From the NCBI RefSeq assembly GCF_002111585.1, contig NZ_LUTP01000007.1, positions 61,829 through 125,828 of the forward strand: a DNA stretch of 64,000 nucleotides, given 5' to 3'. Made by a program: the position numbers and the translations under genes. The notes beneath the pieces were generated by a model. That model was not told where the DNA came from and did no database searches. It saw only the letters and a list, made by a program, of their open reading frames with translations. Positions within the stretch are counted from its first letter, which is position 1. The number at the start of each line of letters is the position of its first letter. This document shows, in pieces, positions 17,154 to 27,040 of this stretch. Source of the stretch: Lonsdalea iberica (GTDB lineage Bacteria > Pseudomonadota > Gammaproteobacteria > Enterobacterales > Enterobacteriaceae).

Positions 17154-19259
17154 ATGACCCTTTCCCCCGCAATCAAACAGCAGATAGGCCAGTGGTACAA
17201 GGCCTTGCAGGAACAGATCCCCGACTTCGTTTCGCGCCCGCCGCAGCGGCAGATGATCGCGGAGGTCGCGCGTACGCTGGCAGGTGATTACCCACGTCAT
17301 TTGGCGATAGAGGCGCCGACCGGCGTAGGTAAAACGTTGTCGTATCTGATCCCAGGTATTGCGGTGGGGAGAGCGGAGACGAAGACGCTGGTGGTCAGCA
17401 CCGCCAATGTGGCGTTGCAGGACCAGATTTTCAGCAAAGACCTGCCGTTGCTGCGCAAATTTATCCCCGATCTGACCTTTACCGCCGCTTTCGGCCGGGG
17501 CCGCTACGTCTGCCCGCGCAACCTGTCTGTGCTGGCGACCGATGCTGAAGCGCAGGGCGATTTGCTGCTGTTTCTGGACGAAAAACAGGCGCCGTCAAGC
17601 CGTGAAGAGCAGGAGACCTGCGCGCAGCTGGAAAAAGATCTGCACACCGGGAAGTGGGACGGCCTGCGCGACCACCACCAGAAAACGCTCAGCGATGGGC
17701 TGTGGCGTCGGCTCAGCACCGACAAGGCCAACTGCCTGGGACGCAACTGCCACTATTATCGCGATTGTCCTTTCTTTCTGGCCCGGCGCGAGATTGAAGA
17801 CGCGGATGTCGTGGTCACCAATCATGCGCTGGTGATGGCGGCCATGGAGAGCGATTCGGTCCTGCCGAGCGCCAAAAACCTGCTGCTGGTGCTGGATGAG
17901 GGCCACCATATTCCGGACGTCGCCCGCGATGCGCTGGAGATGTCGGGCGAGGTAACGATAGGCGCGGTGCAGCATCAGCTGGATCAGTTCATCCAGCAGA
18001 TGGGCGTATGTCTGGCGCAGTTCTCCCCTAAATCGCCGCCTCGACTCAGCCAGCCGGACCGGTTGGCTGAGCATTGCGCCGAAGTTCGGGAGCTGATTCA
18101 GTCGTTTGAGCGTATGAGCACGCTGTTTTTACCGGCCGCGTCGCCTGCGGCGGACTACCGCTTTCCGATGGGCAAATTGCCCGATGAGATGCGCGAGCTG
18201 TGTTCCCGGCTGTTCAAGCTGACCGACAGTCTGCGAGGACTGACGGAATATATGCTCAACGATTTGGCGGAAAAAACCGGTAAGCATGATGTGGTGCGGC
18301 TTCATCAGACGATGCTGCGCATGAGTCGGCTGCTGGGCTACTTCGAGTCACAGAGCAAGCTATGGCGGCTCGCCGCGCTGGAGCAGGCCTCGCAGGCGCC
18401 GGTTTCCAAGTGGTTGGTGCGGGAAGTGCGCGACGGCCAGCTGCATCTTTACCTGCATTGCGCGGGGATCCGTGTTTCAGATCAGCTTGACCGTCTGCTG
18501 TGGCGCAACTTGTCCCATGTGGTGATTACCTCCGCCACGCTACGTTCGCTGAACAGTTTTTCGCGGCTAAAGGAGTTAACGGGGCTGGGCGAGGAGGACG
18601 GCGATACCTTTATCTCGCTGGACTCGCCCTTTAATCATCGCGATCAGGGCAAGCTGGTGATCCCTAAAATGCGCTATGAACCGTTGATGGCGCAGGAAGA
18701 AAACCACATTGCCGAAATGGCGCGCTTCTTCCGCGCCGAGCTGAAGCGAGACGCGCACAAAGGGATGCTGATGCTGTTCGCCAGTCAGCGCGCGATGCAG
18801 CAGTTTCTGACCCAGGTCGCCGACCTGCGGCTGATGCTGTTGGTGCAAGGCGACAAGCCGCGTTATCGGCTGGTGGAGCTTCACCGCCAACGGGTCGAAG
18901 AAGGGCAAACCAGCGTACTGATCGGGCTGCAGTCTTTCTCTGAAGGGCTGGACCTGAAAGGCGAACTGCTCTCGCAGGTGCATATTCACAAAATTGCGTT
19001 CCCGCCGATCGACAGCCCGGTGATCCTGACCGAGGGCGAATGGCTGAAAAGTCTGAAGCGGCATCCGTTTGTGGTACAGAGCCTGCCGAGCGCGTCATTT
19101 AGCCTGATCCAGCAGGTGGGGCGACTGATTCGTAGCCATACCTGTTTCGGCGAAATCATCATCTACGACCGCCGCCTATTGACCAAAGGCTATGGCGCTC
19201 AGCTGCTGGCCGCGCTGCCAGTCTTCCCCATCGAACAGCGGGATATGCCCGCCTCCTGA
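17154..19259 (+). CDS. dinG: ATP-dependent DNA helicase DinG
   Basis: The 701-residue protein aligns with E. coli DinG (716) from MTLSPAIKQQIGQWYKALQEQ onward. Walker A is PTGVGKT (55-61), the DEAH-type box is DEGHH (248-252), and motif VI is QQVGRLIRSH near the end. The iron-sulphur cluster cysteines of XPD-type helicases are C120 (YVCPRN), C194, C199 and C205 (NCLGRNCHYYRDC). DinG unwinds D-loops, R-loops and G-quadruplexes 5' to 3'. It is shorter at the C-terminus than E. coli DinG, lacking the basic Lys/Arg tail. No LexA box was found by eye in the 200 bases upstream. Confidence 0.96.
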   Translation: MTLSPAIKQQIGQWYKALQEQIPDFVSRPPQRQMIAEVARTLAGDYPRHLAIEAPTGVGKTLSYLIPGIAVGRAETKTLVVSTANVALQDQIFSKDLPLLRKFIPDLTFTAAFGRGRYVCPRNLSVLATDAEAQGDLLLFLDEKQAPSSREEQETCAQLEKDLHTGKWDGLRDHHQKTLSDGLWRRLSTDKANCLGRNCHYYRDCPFFLARREIEDADVVVTNHALVMAAMESDSVLPSAKNLLLVLDEGHHIPDVARDALEMSGEVTIGAVQHQLDQFIQQMGVCLAQFSPKSPPRLSQPDRLAEHCAEVRELIQSFERMSTLFLPAASPAADYRFPMGKLPDEMRELCSRLFKLTDSLRGLTEYMLNDLAEKTGKHDVVRLHQTMLRMSRLLGYFESQSKLWRLAALEQASQAPVSKWLVREVRDGQLHLYLHCAGIRVSDQLDRLLWRNLSHVVITSATLRSLNSFSRLKELTGLGEEDGDTFISLDSPFNHRDQGKLVIPKMRYEPLMAQEENHIAEMARFFRAELKRDAHKGMLMLFASQRAMQQFLTQVADLRLMLLVQGDKPRYRLVELHRQRVEEGQTSVLIGLQSFSEGLDLKGELLSQVHIHKIAFPPIDSPVILTEGEWLKSLKRHPFVVQSLPSASFSLIQQVGRLIRSHTCFGEIIIYDRRLLTKGYGAQLLAALPVFPIEQRDMPAS

Positions 19260-19386
19260 TTTTCCCTGCCAGCGCCGCTCGGACAGCCGCCGCGCATTCG
19301 CTCTGCTGCGAGCGGCAAACGCTGCTCAATGGGGTAAAACATGCTATTTTCACTGCAAACGATTCGTGTTAACGCTTGGAAACGTC

Positions 19387-20358
19387 ATGGATTACACCAA
19401 AATCATTAAAGAGGTCGGGCGAGGGAAAAATCATGCCCGCGATTTGGATCAAGAGACGGCGCGCACGCTCTATGAGGCGATGCTGAACAATGCCGTCCCG
19501 GAGCTGGAACTGGGCGGATTGCTGATCGCCTTTCGTATCAAAGGCGAGGCGGAAGCGGAAATGCGCGGTTTCTATCAGGCGATGGCGGCTCAGACTTTAT
19601 CGCTGACGCCGCCGGCCGAACGTCCGCTGCCAATGGTGATCCCCACCTATAACGGCGCGCGTAGACAGGCCAATTTGACTCCGCTGCTGGCGCTGTTGCT
19701 GCATAAGCTGGGGCTGCCGGTCGTGGTTCAGGGGGTAAGAGCCGATCCGACGCGCGTGACCACTTGCGCCATCCTGCAAGAACTGGGCGTGGCGCCGGCG
19801 GAGTCTCGGGATGCCGCTCAGCGGCAGTTGGATCGTGGCGAATTGGTGTTCCTGCCTATCGACGTGCTCTGCCCGCCGATGGCGCGACAACTGAATATGC
19901 GCTGGCGGATGGGCGTACGCAACAGCGCGCATACGCTGGCGAAAGTCGCCACGCCGTTCGGGCCCTCGGCCGCACTGCGGCTGGCCAGCGTGTCGCATCC
20001 AGAATATATCGCGCGGCTCGGCACGTTTTTCGAAGATATCGACGGACGTGCGCTGCTGATGCCGGGGACGGAGGGCGAAGTCTATGCCAATCCCCGGCGC
20101 TTCCCTGAAACCTATTTCATTCATCGCCAGCAGCAACAGCTGCTGCAAGCCCGTCAGGATATGATTATCGAACGGTCGGCACTGCCCGCATCCTCCGATG
20201 CCGTCGCGACGGCGCAGTGGACATCCGCCTGTCTGACGGGCGAGCAATCGGTGCCGCAGGCGATCATCATGCAGCTGGCCTGTTGCCTGATCGGCTGCGG
20301 CGAAGCCGATTCACTGGCGCAGGGCGTTGACGAAGTCGTACGGCGGCTGGCGGCGTGA
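19387..20358 (+). CDS. ybiB: YbiB, TrpD2-type nucleic-acid-binding protein
   Basis: The start at ATG 19387 (MDYTKIIKEVGRGKNHARDL) matches the E. coli protein; the longer open frame to 19192 overlaps dinG and is not used. The 323-residue protein has the glycosyltransferase family 3 fold of anthranilate phosphoribosyltransferase: an N-terminal helical domain containing LELGGLLIAFRIKGE, then the alpha/beta domain with VVVQGVRADPTRVTTCAIL. The phosphoribosyl-binding motifs of TrpD are not conserved. E. coli YbiB binds single-stranded nucleic acid and is in the LexA regulon. It follows dinG by 128 bases on the same strand as in E. coli. Confidence 0.93.
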   Translation: MDYTKIIKEVGRGKNHARDLDQETARTLYEAMLNNAVPELELGGLLIAFRIKGEAEAEMRGFYQAMAAQTLSLTPPAERPLPMVIPTYNGARRQANLTPLLALLLHKLGLPVVVQGVRADPTRVTTCAILQELGVAPAESRDAAQRQLDRGELVFLPIDVLCPPMARQLNMRWRMGVRNSAHTLAKVATPFGPSAALRLASVSHPEYIARLGTFFEDIDGRALLMPGTEGEVYANPRRFPETYFIHRQQQQLLQARQDMIIERSALPASSDAVATAQWTSACLTGEQSVPQAIIMQLACCLIGCGEADSLAQGVDEVVRRLAA

Positions 20359-20529
20359 CCGTCGGTCGTGAAGGGCTCCGTGCTTTGCGCCCGTGACGCC
20401 GCGGCGCCCTATGCTGGAAAGAATCATTCCAAAGAGAACGGCCGTTTAATCACAGAGGTGGGATCAGGGCGGCGCGGTAGCGGGAAGCGGCTGCCGCGCC
20501 TGAACCAGTAAAGACGTTAAGGAGCAGCC

Positions 20530-22395
20530 ATGCAGAAAATAGTGGAGTATTTCAACGCGCTGAATAGCGACTACCTCGCCGTCCATCAGGCGAAAGAAGA
20601 CCTGTTTTGGCAGCTGTATATGGGCATTGGCGACGATGAGGTGGCAGCGCGATTTTCCGCCGCAGAGAGCGCCTATAAGCGATTTATCGCCCAACCGCAG
20701 AAACTGGCGGAACTGCGTGAACAGATCTCGGCGCTGGAGGCGCTACCAAAATCAGCGCAGCAGCAGGCGCTGCTTCACGGACTGCAAGGGTGGTATCACT
20801 TTTTTGACTGCAACGTGATTGAGGATCCGGAAGCCCAGACGCTGATGGAGGCGTTGATTGCGGCGGAAAGCGATCTGTATGCGCGTCGTCAGACCTATCA
20901 ACCGACTCACTTGAACGCCGACGGCGAACGTGTCTCCGCCTCGCTGGGCGAGTTGCTGACCAATCAGGCGACGAACGATAACGAAAGTTATCGTCGCAGC
21001 TCGCAGGAGGCGCTGCGCGATCTGGAACAGTGGCTGCTGAACAATGGGTTCCCTGAGCTGGTCCAGCTGCGCAACCGCTTTGCCCGGCAAATGGGCTATC
21101 GCAACTATTTCGACTACAAGGTGAACAAAACCGAGCGTATGACGCCGGAGCAGCTGTTCGCTATTCTCGACCGATTCGAAGCCGAGACGCGTGAAGCCAA
21201 TCAGCACAGTCTGGAACAACTGGCGGCGGAAAAGGGCGTGGCAGCGCTGTCGCCGTGGAACATTCGCTACGCCAGCGCAGGCGACGTGACACGTCAGTTG
21301 GATCCCTATTTTCCCTTCGCCGCCTCGCTGGCGCGCTGGATCGACAGCTTCAAACGACTGCATATCGGTTTCAACGGTGCGGAGTTGAACCTCGATCTGC
21401 TGGTGCGAAAAGGCAAGTATGAGAACGGTTTTATGCACCAGCCGGTGCCGCCGTTTGTGAATCAGGGGCAGTGGATCCCGGCGCGCATCAACTTCACCAG
21501 CCTGGCGAAACCGGATCAGGTCGGCAGCGGGGCGCACGGTATCAACACGCTGTTTCATGAGGGCGGGCACGCCGCGCACTTCGCCAATATTCGCCAGAAT
21601 GCGCCCTGTTTTGCGCAGGAGTATCCGCCGACGTCCATGGCGTATGCGGAAACTCAGTCCATGTTCTGTGACAGCTTGCTGCAAGATGCGGATTGGCTGA
21701 AACGTTATGCCCACAGCCGCAGCGGCGAGACGATCCCCGACGCGCTGATTCAGGAAGACATCCGTACGCGCCAACCAATGCGCGCCTTCAATGAGCGCCA
21801 CATTCTGCTGGTGCCTTACTTCGAATGGCAGCTGTATCAGTGGGAAGATGCGCAGCTGACGCCGGAAGCCATTACCCGACTGGCGAGGGAAACGGAACAA
21901 CGCATTATCGGCATTGAGGGCAGTCCGCGTCCGACGATGGCCATTCCACATCTGCTGTCGATGGAGTCGGCGTGCTCATATCAGGGCTATTTGCTGGCGC
22001 TGATGGCCGTCGAGCAGACTCGAGCCTTTTTCCTGCGTCGCGACGGCTACCTTACGGATAACCCGGCTATCGGTCCGGATCTGGCTCGCCATTACTGGCA
22101 GCCGGGCAACAGCGTCAGCCACGATGAGACACTGCGCAGCCTGACAGGTGAGGGATTCAATCCTGACTATCTGGCTCAGGCGTGCAACATGACGGTGGAC
22201 CAGGCATGGCAGGAGGCGCAGGACATGATGACATCAGCAGCGGCCCGTCCGCAGCCAGCGGCGGATTTCGATTTGCAGGCGCAGATCCGCGTCGTCGACG
22301 GCGAGCGGGTGTTGGCCGATAATCGCCAGGGCGATGCGGCGATGTGTCAGGCATTTGCCGCTGAAATTGAACGCGAGTACCCGGTCGTGAAATAA
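20530..22395 (+). CDS. M3-family zinc metallopeptidase (oligoendopeptidase-like)
   Basis: The 621-residue protein carries the gluzincin motif H343-E-G-G-H347 in NTLFHEGGHAAHF, with the downstream family segment containing YAETQSMFCDSLL (third zinc ligand Glu within it). The N-terminal half is helical. No signal peptide is present, so it acts in the cytoplasm on oligopeptides, like other M3 enzymes (OpdA, Dcp, PepF). Its sequence is not that of E. coli OpdA or Dcp. GGAG at 20520-20523 precedes ATG 20530. A terminator follows at 22450, so it is transcribed alone. Confidence 0.88.
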   Translation: MQKIVEYFNALNSDYLAVHQAKEDLFWQLYMGIGDDEVAARFSAAESAYKRFIAQPQKLAELREQISALEALPKSAQQQALLHGLQGWYHFFDCNVIEDPEAQTLMEALIAAESDLYARRQTYQPTHLNADGERVSASLGELLTNQATNDNESYRRSSQEALRDLEQWLLNNGFPELVQLRNRFARQMGYRNYFDYKVNKTERMTPEQLFAILDRFEAETREANQHSLEQLAAEKGVAALSPWNIRYASAGDVTRQLDPYFPFAASLARWIDSFKRLHIGFNGAELNLDLLVRKGKYENGFMHQPVPPFVNQGQWIPARINFTSLAKPDQVGSGAHGINTLFHEGGHAAHFANIRQNAPCFAQEYPPTSMAYAETQSMFCDSLLQDADWLKRYAHSRSGETIPDALIQEDIRTRQPMRAFNERHILLVPYFEWQLYQWEDAQLTPEAITRLARETEQRIIGIEGSPRPTMAIPHLLSMESACSYQGYLLALMAVEQTRAFFLRRDGYLTDNPAIGPDLARHYWQPGNSVSHDETLRSLTGEGFNPDYLAQACNMTVDQAWQEAQDMMTSAAARPQPAADFDLQAQIRVVDGERVLADNRQGDAAMCQAFAAEIEREYPVVK

Positions 22396-22449
22396 CGCTC
22401 ATACCCGCGTTGCTATTGCTTTCCTCCCCGGCGTTATCTCCGCCGTGTC

Positions 22450-22483
22450 GGCCAGTCTTCCATCCTCTCAGACTGGCCTTTTT
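22450..22483 (+). terminator. intrinsic terminator after the M3 peptidase
   Basis: GGCCAGTC / GACTGGCC form an 8-bp stem with a 13-base loop, followed directly by TTTTT. Confidence 0.85.
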
Positions 22484-22674
22484 CTGTGACTTTATCTAAT
22501 CCGCGCCACGCGATGACGAATGATGACATCACGCTGGAGATGCCAAAACGTCGGCATTGTCACGGGACGTTCACAATGTCGATCTAGGCTGTTTGCCATG
22601 TGAAATTTCTGCGTCGTTTTCCCCTATGTAGGGAAAGACGGGCCGAGCTTCTATCTGAAATACAAGGAAATACC

Positions 22675-23949
22675 ATGCGCTATTCTTGTCTCTTCTTCGC
22701 CGTTGGCTGTGCGTTAACGCTCTCCCAGGCTACCGCCGCCTTACCTGAACCTGCGTTGCACGTGACCAAGGCTCAGGTTCAATCCACCACCGCGGCCAGC
22801 GCCAGCCCGGTATACGTCGCGCTTGAAAAGCGGGTTCAGACGCATTTGCAGCACATGTTGCGCGGCAACGCGCAGGCGCTGACCCGCATGCAGCTGGATA
22901 GTGCGCAACAGCAGTCACCGCAGGCTGATATGGCGTGGCTGAAAGCCGCAGACTATGACTTCCAAAAGAATGCCCGGGAGCAGGACAGCATCACAGTGCT
23001 GTCGGCGTTCAACCAGCTGACGCCGACGTTGCTGCGTCAAAATCGCGCTACGGTAGAGCGAATCAATCAGGATGCATCAGACGCCCTGCGGCAAAAGGCG
23101 CTGATCGATGCGGAAAACATCCGCTATTTTTACGCTCTGGCGGAAGCGCTGGGACCAAGGTTAGGCAACGCCTTCATCGACGTTTACCAGCGTGGTGAGA
23201 TGGGCAAGGCCGCGGCGTTGATCAAGGCAAGCGCCGTCAGCACGTCCCCGGCGAAACAGTTCTACCACTATCCACGACCTTTCAAACAGCCGGGAAACGC
23301 GCTCCATCTGGTACCGGATACGGCGGTCGTCAATGATTCCGTACCTTACACCGCCTCGGGCGATGCGTTCCCGAGCGGCCACACCAACAGTGGCTACAAC
23401 GATGCGTTGCTGCTGGCGGAAATGGTGCCTGAACGGTTCGTCCCGCTGATTGATCGTGCGGCAACCTACGGCTACTCCCGCGTTGTGCTGGGCGTGCATT
23501 ATCCGCTGGATGTGATAGGAGGCCGTATGACGGCCGAACATCAGATTGCTACGCTGATGAACGATCCGAAGTACAAGATGTTGTTCACTGAGGCCAAAGC
23601 TCAAATGCGTACCGCGCTGGAGCAAGCCTGTGGCATGAGCCTGGCGAAGTGCGCGGAGCCGCAGGGTAAAGACGATCCTTATACACAACCCGGTATGCGT
23701 CAGTTTTATCGCTTTACGATGAGCTATGGGTTGCCTGCCACCAAAGTGGCCGCACGTCCGGTCGACGTGCCAAAAGGCGCTGAAGTGCTATTGGAAGGAC
23801 CGTTGCCGGAGCTGAGCGCGGCGCAGCGCCGCGCGCTGATGGTTAAAACGGCGGAGGCGGATGGCTATCCGCTGTCGGGCAGCAGCGAGGGTAACTTCTG
23901 GCAGCGCGTGAACCTGCACGATGCCGTGCTAGCCAGCAAACAGCGATAA
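22675..23949 (+). CDS. secreted class A-type acid phosphatase (PAP2 superfamily)
   Basis: AAGGA precedes ATG 22675, which starts a signal peptide (MRYSCLFFAVGCALTLSQATA). The 424-residue product has the three PAP2/acid-phosphatase motifs in order: KxxxxxxRP as K194...R201-P202, PSGH as 233-236, and SRxxxxxHxxxD as S268-R269...H275...D279. H275 is the expected phosphorylated nucleophile and H236 the acid. The roughly 190 residues before the first motif and the 145 after are longer than in PhoN/PhoC (about 250 residues in all), so it is an enlarged relative. It would release phosphate from organic esters in the periplasm. The gene ends at a bidirectional terminator facing glnQ. Confidence 0.9.
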   Translation: MRYSCLFFAVGCALTLSQATAALPEPALHVTKAQVQSTTAASASPVYVALEKRVQTHLQHMLRGNAQALTRMQLDSAQQQSPQADMAWLKAADYDFQKNAREQDSITVLSAFNQLTPTLLRQNRATVERINQDASDALRQKALIDAENIRYFYALAEALGPRLGNAFIDVYQRGEMGKAAALIKASAVSTSPAKQFYHYPRPFKQPGNALHLVPDTAVVNDSVPYTASGDAFPSGHTNSGYNDALLLAEMVPERFVPLIDRAATYGYSRVVLGVHYPLDVIGGRMTAEHQIATLMNDPKYKMLFTEAKAQMRTALEQACGMSLAKCAEPQGKDDPYTQPGMRQFYRFTMSYGLPATKVAARPVDVPKGAEVLLEGPLPELSAAQRRALMVKTAEADGYPLSGSSEGNFWQRVNLHDAVLASKQR

Positions 23950-23998
23950 AATATGGGTGCCTGCGGTGCACAGACGTAGGGGATCAGTGAGAAAAAGG

Positions 23999-24031
23999 CA
24001 GAACGTATCCGCAAGGATACGTTCTGTTTTT
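23999..24031. terminator. bidirectional terminator between the phosphatase gene and glnQ
   Basis: CAGAACGTATCC / GGATACGTTCTG make a perfect 12-bp stem with a GCAA tetraloop, followed by TTTTT on the plus strand and preceded by AAAAA, giving a T-tract on the minus strand too. Confidence 0.9.
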
Positions 24032-24036
24032 GACCA

Positions 24037-24759
24037 TTACGCCACGTGTTGCAGGAACTCGCGCAGGCGTTCGCTGGGAGGATGACTGATCAACGTGTCC
24101 GGATCGCCGTCTTCCGCGATGCGGCCTTTATCGATGAAGATCAGGCGCGATGCGACTTTCTGAGCGAAACCGACTTCGTGGGTGACAATGACCATTGTCA
24201 TACCTTCTTCAGCCAGATCTTTCATTACGGTTAACACTTCGTGACGCAGTTCCGGGTCAAGCGCCGAGGTGGGCTCATCGAACAGCATCATCTTCGGTTT
24301 CACCGCCAGCGCACGTGCAATCGCCACGCGCTGCTGCTGACCGCCGGAGAGTTCGGAAGGGTAATGATGCGCCCGTTCGGACAGCCCCACTTTCTTCAGT
24401 AGCGCCATCGCCTGTTTTTCCGCCTCTTCCTTACTCGCACCCCGGACGCGAATAGGACCGAAAGCCACGTTTTCCAGCGCGGTCATCTGTGGGAACAGGT
24501 AGAACTGCTGAAAGACCATGCCAGCTTCCTGACGGATGAGGCGTTCGTCCACTTTGGGGTCGTTCACTTTCAGCCCGTCGACCACCAGCTCGCCGCTGGT
24601 AATCTCTTCGAGTTTGTTGATACAGCGCAGTAGGGTGGACTTTCCTGAGCCAGACGGGCCGATAATCACCACGACTTCGCCCTGATTGATTTTCAGATCG
24701 ATGTCGTGAAGGACCTGTGTTTTTCCGAAGTGTTTAGAAACGTTTTTGAATTCAATCAT
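24037..24759 (-). CDS. glnQ: glutamine ABC transporter ATP-binding protein
   Basis: The 240-residue ATPase has Walker A GPSGSGKS (34-41), the Q-loop, the ABC signature LSGGQQQR and Walker [14 protein letters not shown]. Length and sequence match E. coli GlnQ. It energises glutamine import by GlnP, its start overlapping the glnP stop by four bases. It is the last gene of glnHPQ and is followed by a strong terminator. Confidence 0.97.
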   Translation of the reverse strand: MIEFKNVSKHFGKTQVLHDIDLKINQGEVVVIIGPSGSGKSTLLRCINKLEEITSGELVVDGLKVNDPKVDERLIRQEAGMVFQQFYLFPQMTALENVAFGPIRVRGASKEEAEKQAMALLKKVGLSERAHHYPSELSGGQQQRVAIARALAVKPKMMLFDEPTSALDPELRHEVLTVMKDLAEEGMTMVIVTHEVGFAQKVASRLIFIDKGRIAEDGDPDTLISHPPSERLREFLQHVA

Positions 24760-25415
24760 ATAATTTTAAGTCTTCTTTCCAGACGGCGCAGAAGGAAGCT
24801 CAGCACCAGCGTAATAACCAGATAAATCACGGCGACCGCACTCCAGATTTCCAGTGCGCGGAAGTTCCCGGCGATGATCTCCTGCCCCTGACGGGTCAGT
24901 TCAGCAACGCCGATGACGATAAACAGCGACGTATCCTTGATGCTGATAATCCATTGGTTACCCAGCGGCGGCAGCATCCGGCGCAACGCCAGCGGCGCAA
25001 CGACATAGCGCAAGGTGTCGCGACGAGACAGACCCAGCGCCATACCGGCTTCCGAAAAGCCTTTATTGATCGACAAGACTGAACCGCGGGTAATCTCCGC
25101 GATATACGCGCCAGAGTTGATCATGATGGTGACGACGGCGGCGGCGAAGGGGTCGATGCGCACCGAAGTCAGGAGCATCGGCAATGCGAAGTAGATGAAC
25201 ATCACCTGTACGACAATTGGCGTGCCGCGAATGATTTCGATAAACACCAGCGCGATGCGGCTGGATATCCAGTTGCCGTAAACGCGTACGAAACCCGCGA
25301 ATACGCCAATAATGACGCCACCCAGCAGACCTAGTACTGAAATCAACAGGGTCATTTTGGCCCCTTCCATCAGAAGGGGCAGGGAAGGCCATATGGCACT
25401 CCAATCAAACTGCAT
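24756..25415 (-). CDS. glnP: glutamine ABC transporter permease
   Basis: The start is placed at ATG 25415 ([15 protein letters not shown]), matching E. coli GlnP; the open frame continues five codons upstream. The 219-residue inner membrane protein has about five helices and the His/Glu/Phe-type permease EAA loop near [21 protein letters not shown]. It pairs with GlnQ downstream (four-base overlap) and GlnH upstream. Confidence 0.96.
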   Translation of the reverse strand: MQFDWSAIWPSLPLLMEGAKMTLLISVLGLLGGVIIGVFAGFVRVYGNWISSRIALVFIEIIRGTPIVVQVMFIYFALPMLLTSVRIDPFAAAVVTIMINSGAYIAEITRGSVLSINKGFSEAGMALGLSRRDTLRYVVAPLALRRMLPPLGNQWIISIKDTSLFIVIGVAELTRQGQEIIAGNFRALEIWSAVAVIYLVITLVLSFLLRRLERRLKII

Positions 25416-25441
25416 GCAATTTCTCCACAAACTAACGGCGA

Positions 25442-26185
25442 TTATTTAGGTTCAGTACCGAACCACTTCTGATAGATGGCGGCATAGGTGCCGTTTTCTC
25501 GCAGGGTTTTCAGCGCACCGTTTACTCGTTCGCGTAACTCGCTGTTTTTCGGGAAAGCAATGCCGTACTGCTGGGCTTTGATGGAGTCGCCCACAGCTTT
25601 GAACTGACCGTGGCCGGCGGTTTTGATGAAGTAGAGAATGTTGGGCGTGTCGTGCAGCACCGCGTCGGCGCGATTCGTGGCCAACTCCATATAGGCATTG
25701 TCGATGTTCGGGAATTGACGCAGGCTTTGGGTTTTGAGATTGGCTTTCGCGTAGTCCACGGAGCCGGTGCCGCTCTTCACAGCGACAACTTTATCTGTCA
25801 AATCCTGCTCGCCTTTGATTTCTTGATTATCCGCTTTCACCATCACCAGCAAGCCGCTGTTGTAGTAGCCGTCAGAGAAATCGATCGCCCGTTTGCGTGC
25901 GTCGGTGATGGTGATCCCAGCAAGCGCGACGTCGATATTGCGGGTCTGCAGCGCCGGAATAACACCGCTAAAATCCATTGGCTTCAGGGTATAGTTCACA
26001 TTCAACTGTTTGGCGATGGCGTCCCACAGGTCAATATCGAATCCAACGTATTTGTCGCCTTGCTTGAATTCGAAAGGCACAAACGCGGTATCAGTTGCTA
26101 CGATCAGTGGCTTATCAGCCGAATGACCACTGAAGCTACAGGCCAGCACAAGTGCGGCTACCGAAGCTTTGAGAAATGACTTCAT
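25442..26185 (-). CDS. glnH: glutamine-binding periplasmic protein
   Basis: ATG 26185 gives a typical signal peptide ([23 protein letters not shown]) on a 247-residue product; the upstream in-frame ATG at 26218 is not used. The mature part shows the family 3 solute-binding signature [14 protein letters not shown] and [18 protein letters not shown]. It captures L-glutamine for GlnPQ. It heads the operon, so nitrogen control would act in the 350-base region upstream; I looked for sigma-54 and NtrC sites there and found none that I would assert. Confidence 0.96.
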   Translation of the reverse strand: MKSFLKASVAALVLACSFSGHSADKPLIVATDTAFVPFEFKQGDKYVGFDIDLWDAIAKQLNVNYTLKPMDFSGVIPALQTRNIDVALAGITITDARKRAIDFSDGYYNSGLLVMVKADNQEIKGEQDLTDKVVAVKSGTGSVDYAKANLKTQSLRQFPNIDNAYMELATNRADAVLHDTPNILYFIKTAGHGQFKAVGDSIKAQQYGIAFPKNSELRERVNGALKTLRENGTYAAIYQKWFGTEPK

Positions 26186-26536
26186 TGGTTGTTTCCTATA
26201 AATACAGTTGTATTTCACTGTTTTTGAGGAGTGATGCTGTCGCTGCGAGCGGGATTCACACAGCGTCTACAGCGGGGTTTGGCGCGGTACCGCCTGTGTT
26301 TTGGTCACAGACGTTTTGTGTGCACACTGCACCGATATGATTAACTTAATTGACTTGGAGTGACAACTGTTGATTTGCCTGCAGGCTAAATATTCGGGGT
26401 TTGAGGTTCTTTTTTGTGCATCCTGACGAGAAATCCTTCAGGAAGCGAAAGGTCTGCGGGAAGGGAAAAAGAGTGCGGTAGAAATAAATAGACCGCCCAC
26501 GGGGCGGTCTGCAACAGCATCATTAATCCTTAGGGA
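26186..26536. other. promoter region of glnHPQ and 3' end region of dps
   Basis: These 351 bases carry the glnHPQ promoter(s) and the dps terminator (26490-26510). There is no gene. GTGTGCACACTGCACC near 26318-26333 is partly symmetric and could belong to an NtrC-type site, but the fit is poor. Confidence 0.4.
26490..26510 (-). terminator. dps terminator
   Basis: AGACCGCCC / GGGCGGTCT form a 9-bp stem with a 3-base loop, followed on the reverse strand by ATTTATTT, 27 bases after the dps stop. Confidence 0.85.
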
Positions 26537-27040
26537 TTATTCGATGTTGGATTCGATGAACCACAGGAATTTGTCCAGGTCACGCGAAGCGCCGGTCAGA
26601 ATGTCGGCTGTATCTTCGTCTTCGGTCTGAACAATACCTTTACGGGTTTCATTAGCGACGATACCGTAACGTTCCGCCAGCGCTTTCAGATGGTCCTGGA
26701 CGTTATGAATATCGGTCGGGTAGCTCTTCAGCGACGTATTTGCGTTAATCGCCTGCGTGGTGCCCAGTGCGACGCCGCCCAGCTGTACGACACGTTCTGC
26801 GATGGTATCCAGATGGTCGACAATAGTGGTACGGAAAGTATCCAGCATTTCGTGAACACCGATGAAGTTCGCGCCACGCATGTTCCAGTGAGCCTGTTTT
26901 GTGATCAGGGACAGGTCGGTAAAATCAACAACCAGCTGGTTAAGCAGTTTGATGGTGGAAACTTTAATTTCGTCATCCTGGTCGTTGAGCGTGTAACGTA
27001 GTTCTGAAGAGGTGGGTTTTACCAGTTTAGCTGTACGCAT
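26537..27040 (-). CDS. dps: DNA protection during starvation protein Dps
   Basis: The 167-residue protein equals E. coli Dps in length and matches throughout, including the ferroxidase residues in [23 protein letters not shown] and [15 protein letters not shown] and the C-terminal [14 protein letters not shown]. It forms a dodecamer that stores iron, detoxifies peroxide and compacts DNA. The Lys-bearing N-terminus used for DNA binding is kept (MRTAKLVK). AGAGGA precedes the ATG, and TATAAT lies on the minus strand at 27094-27099 as a probable -10; no OxyR or IHF site was identified. Confidence 0.97.
   Translation of the reverse strand: MRTAKLVKPTSSELRYTLNDQDDEIKVSTIKLLNQLVVDFTDLSLITKQAHWNMRGANFIGVHEMLDTFRTTIVDHLDTIAERVVQLGGVALGTTQAINANTSLKSYPTDIHNVQDHLKALAERYGIVANETRKGIVQTEDEDTADILTGASRDLDKFLWFIESNIE

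Noticed and set aside
20752..21951. 399-codon reverse-strand open frame inside the M3 peptidase gene
   Set aside because: The plus strand has the HEGGH zinc motif and full-length similarity to M3 peptidases; the reverse frame has no features of a protein.
26186..26400. Sigma-54 promoter or NtrC sites upstream of glnH
   Set aside because: GG and GC dinucleotides with the required spacing and a good TGCAC/GTGCA pair were not found; only a partial match near 26318.
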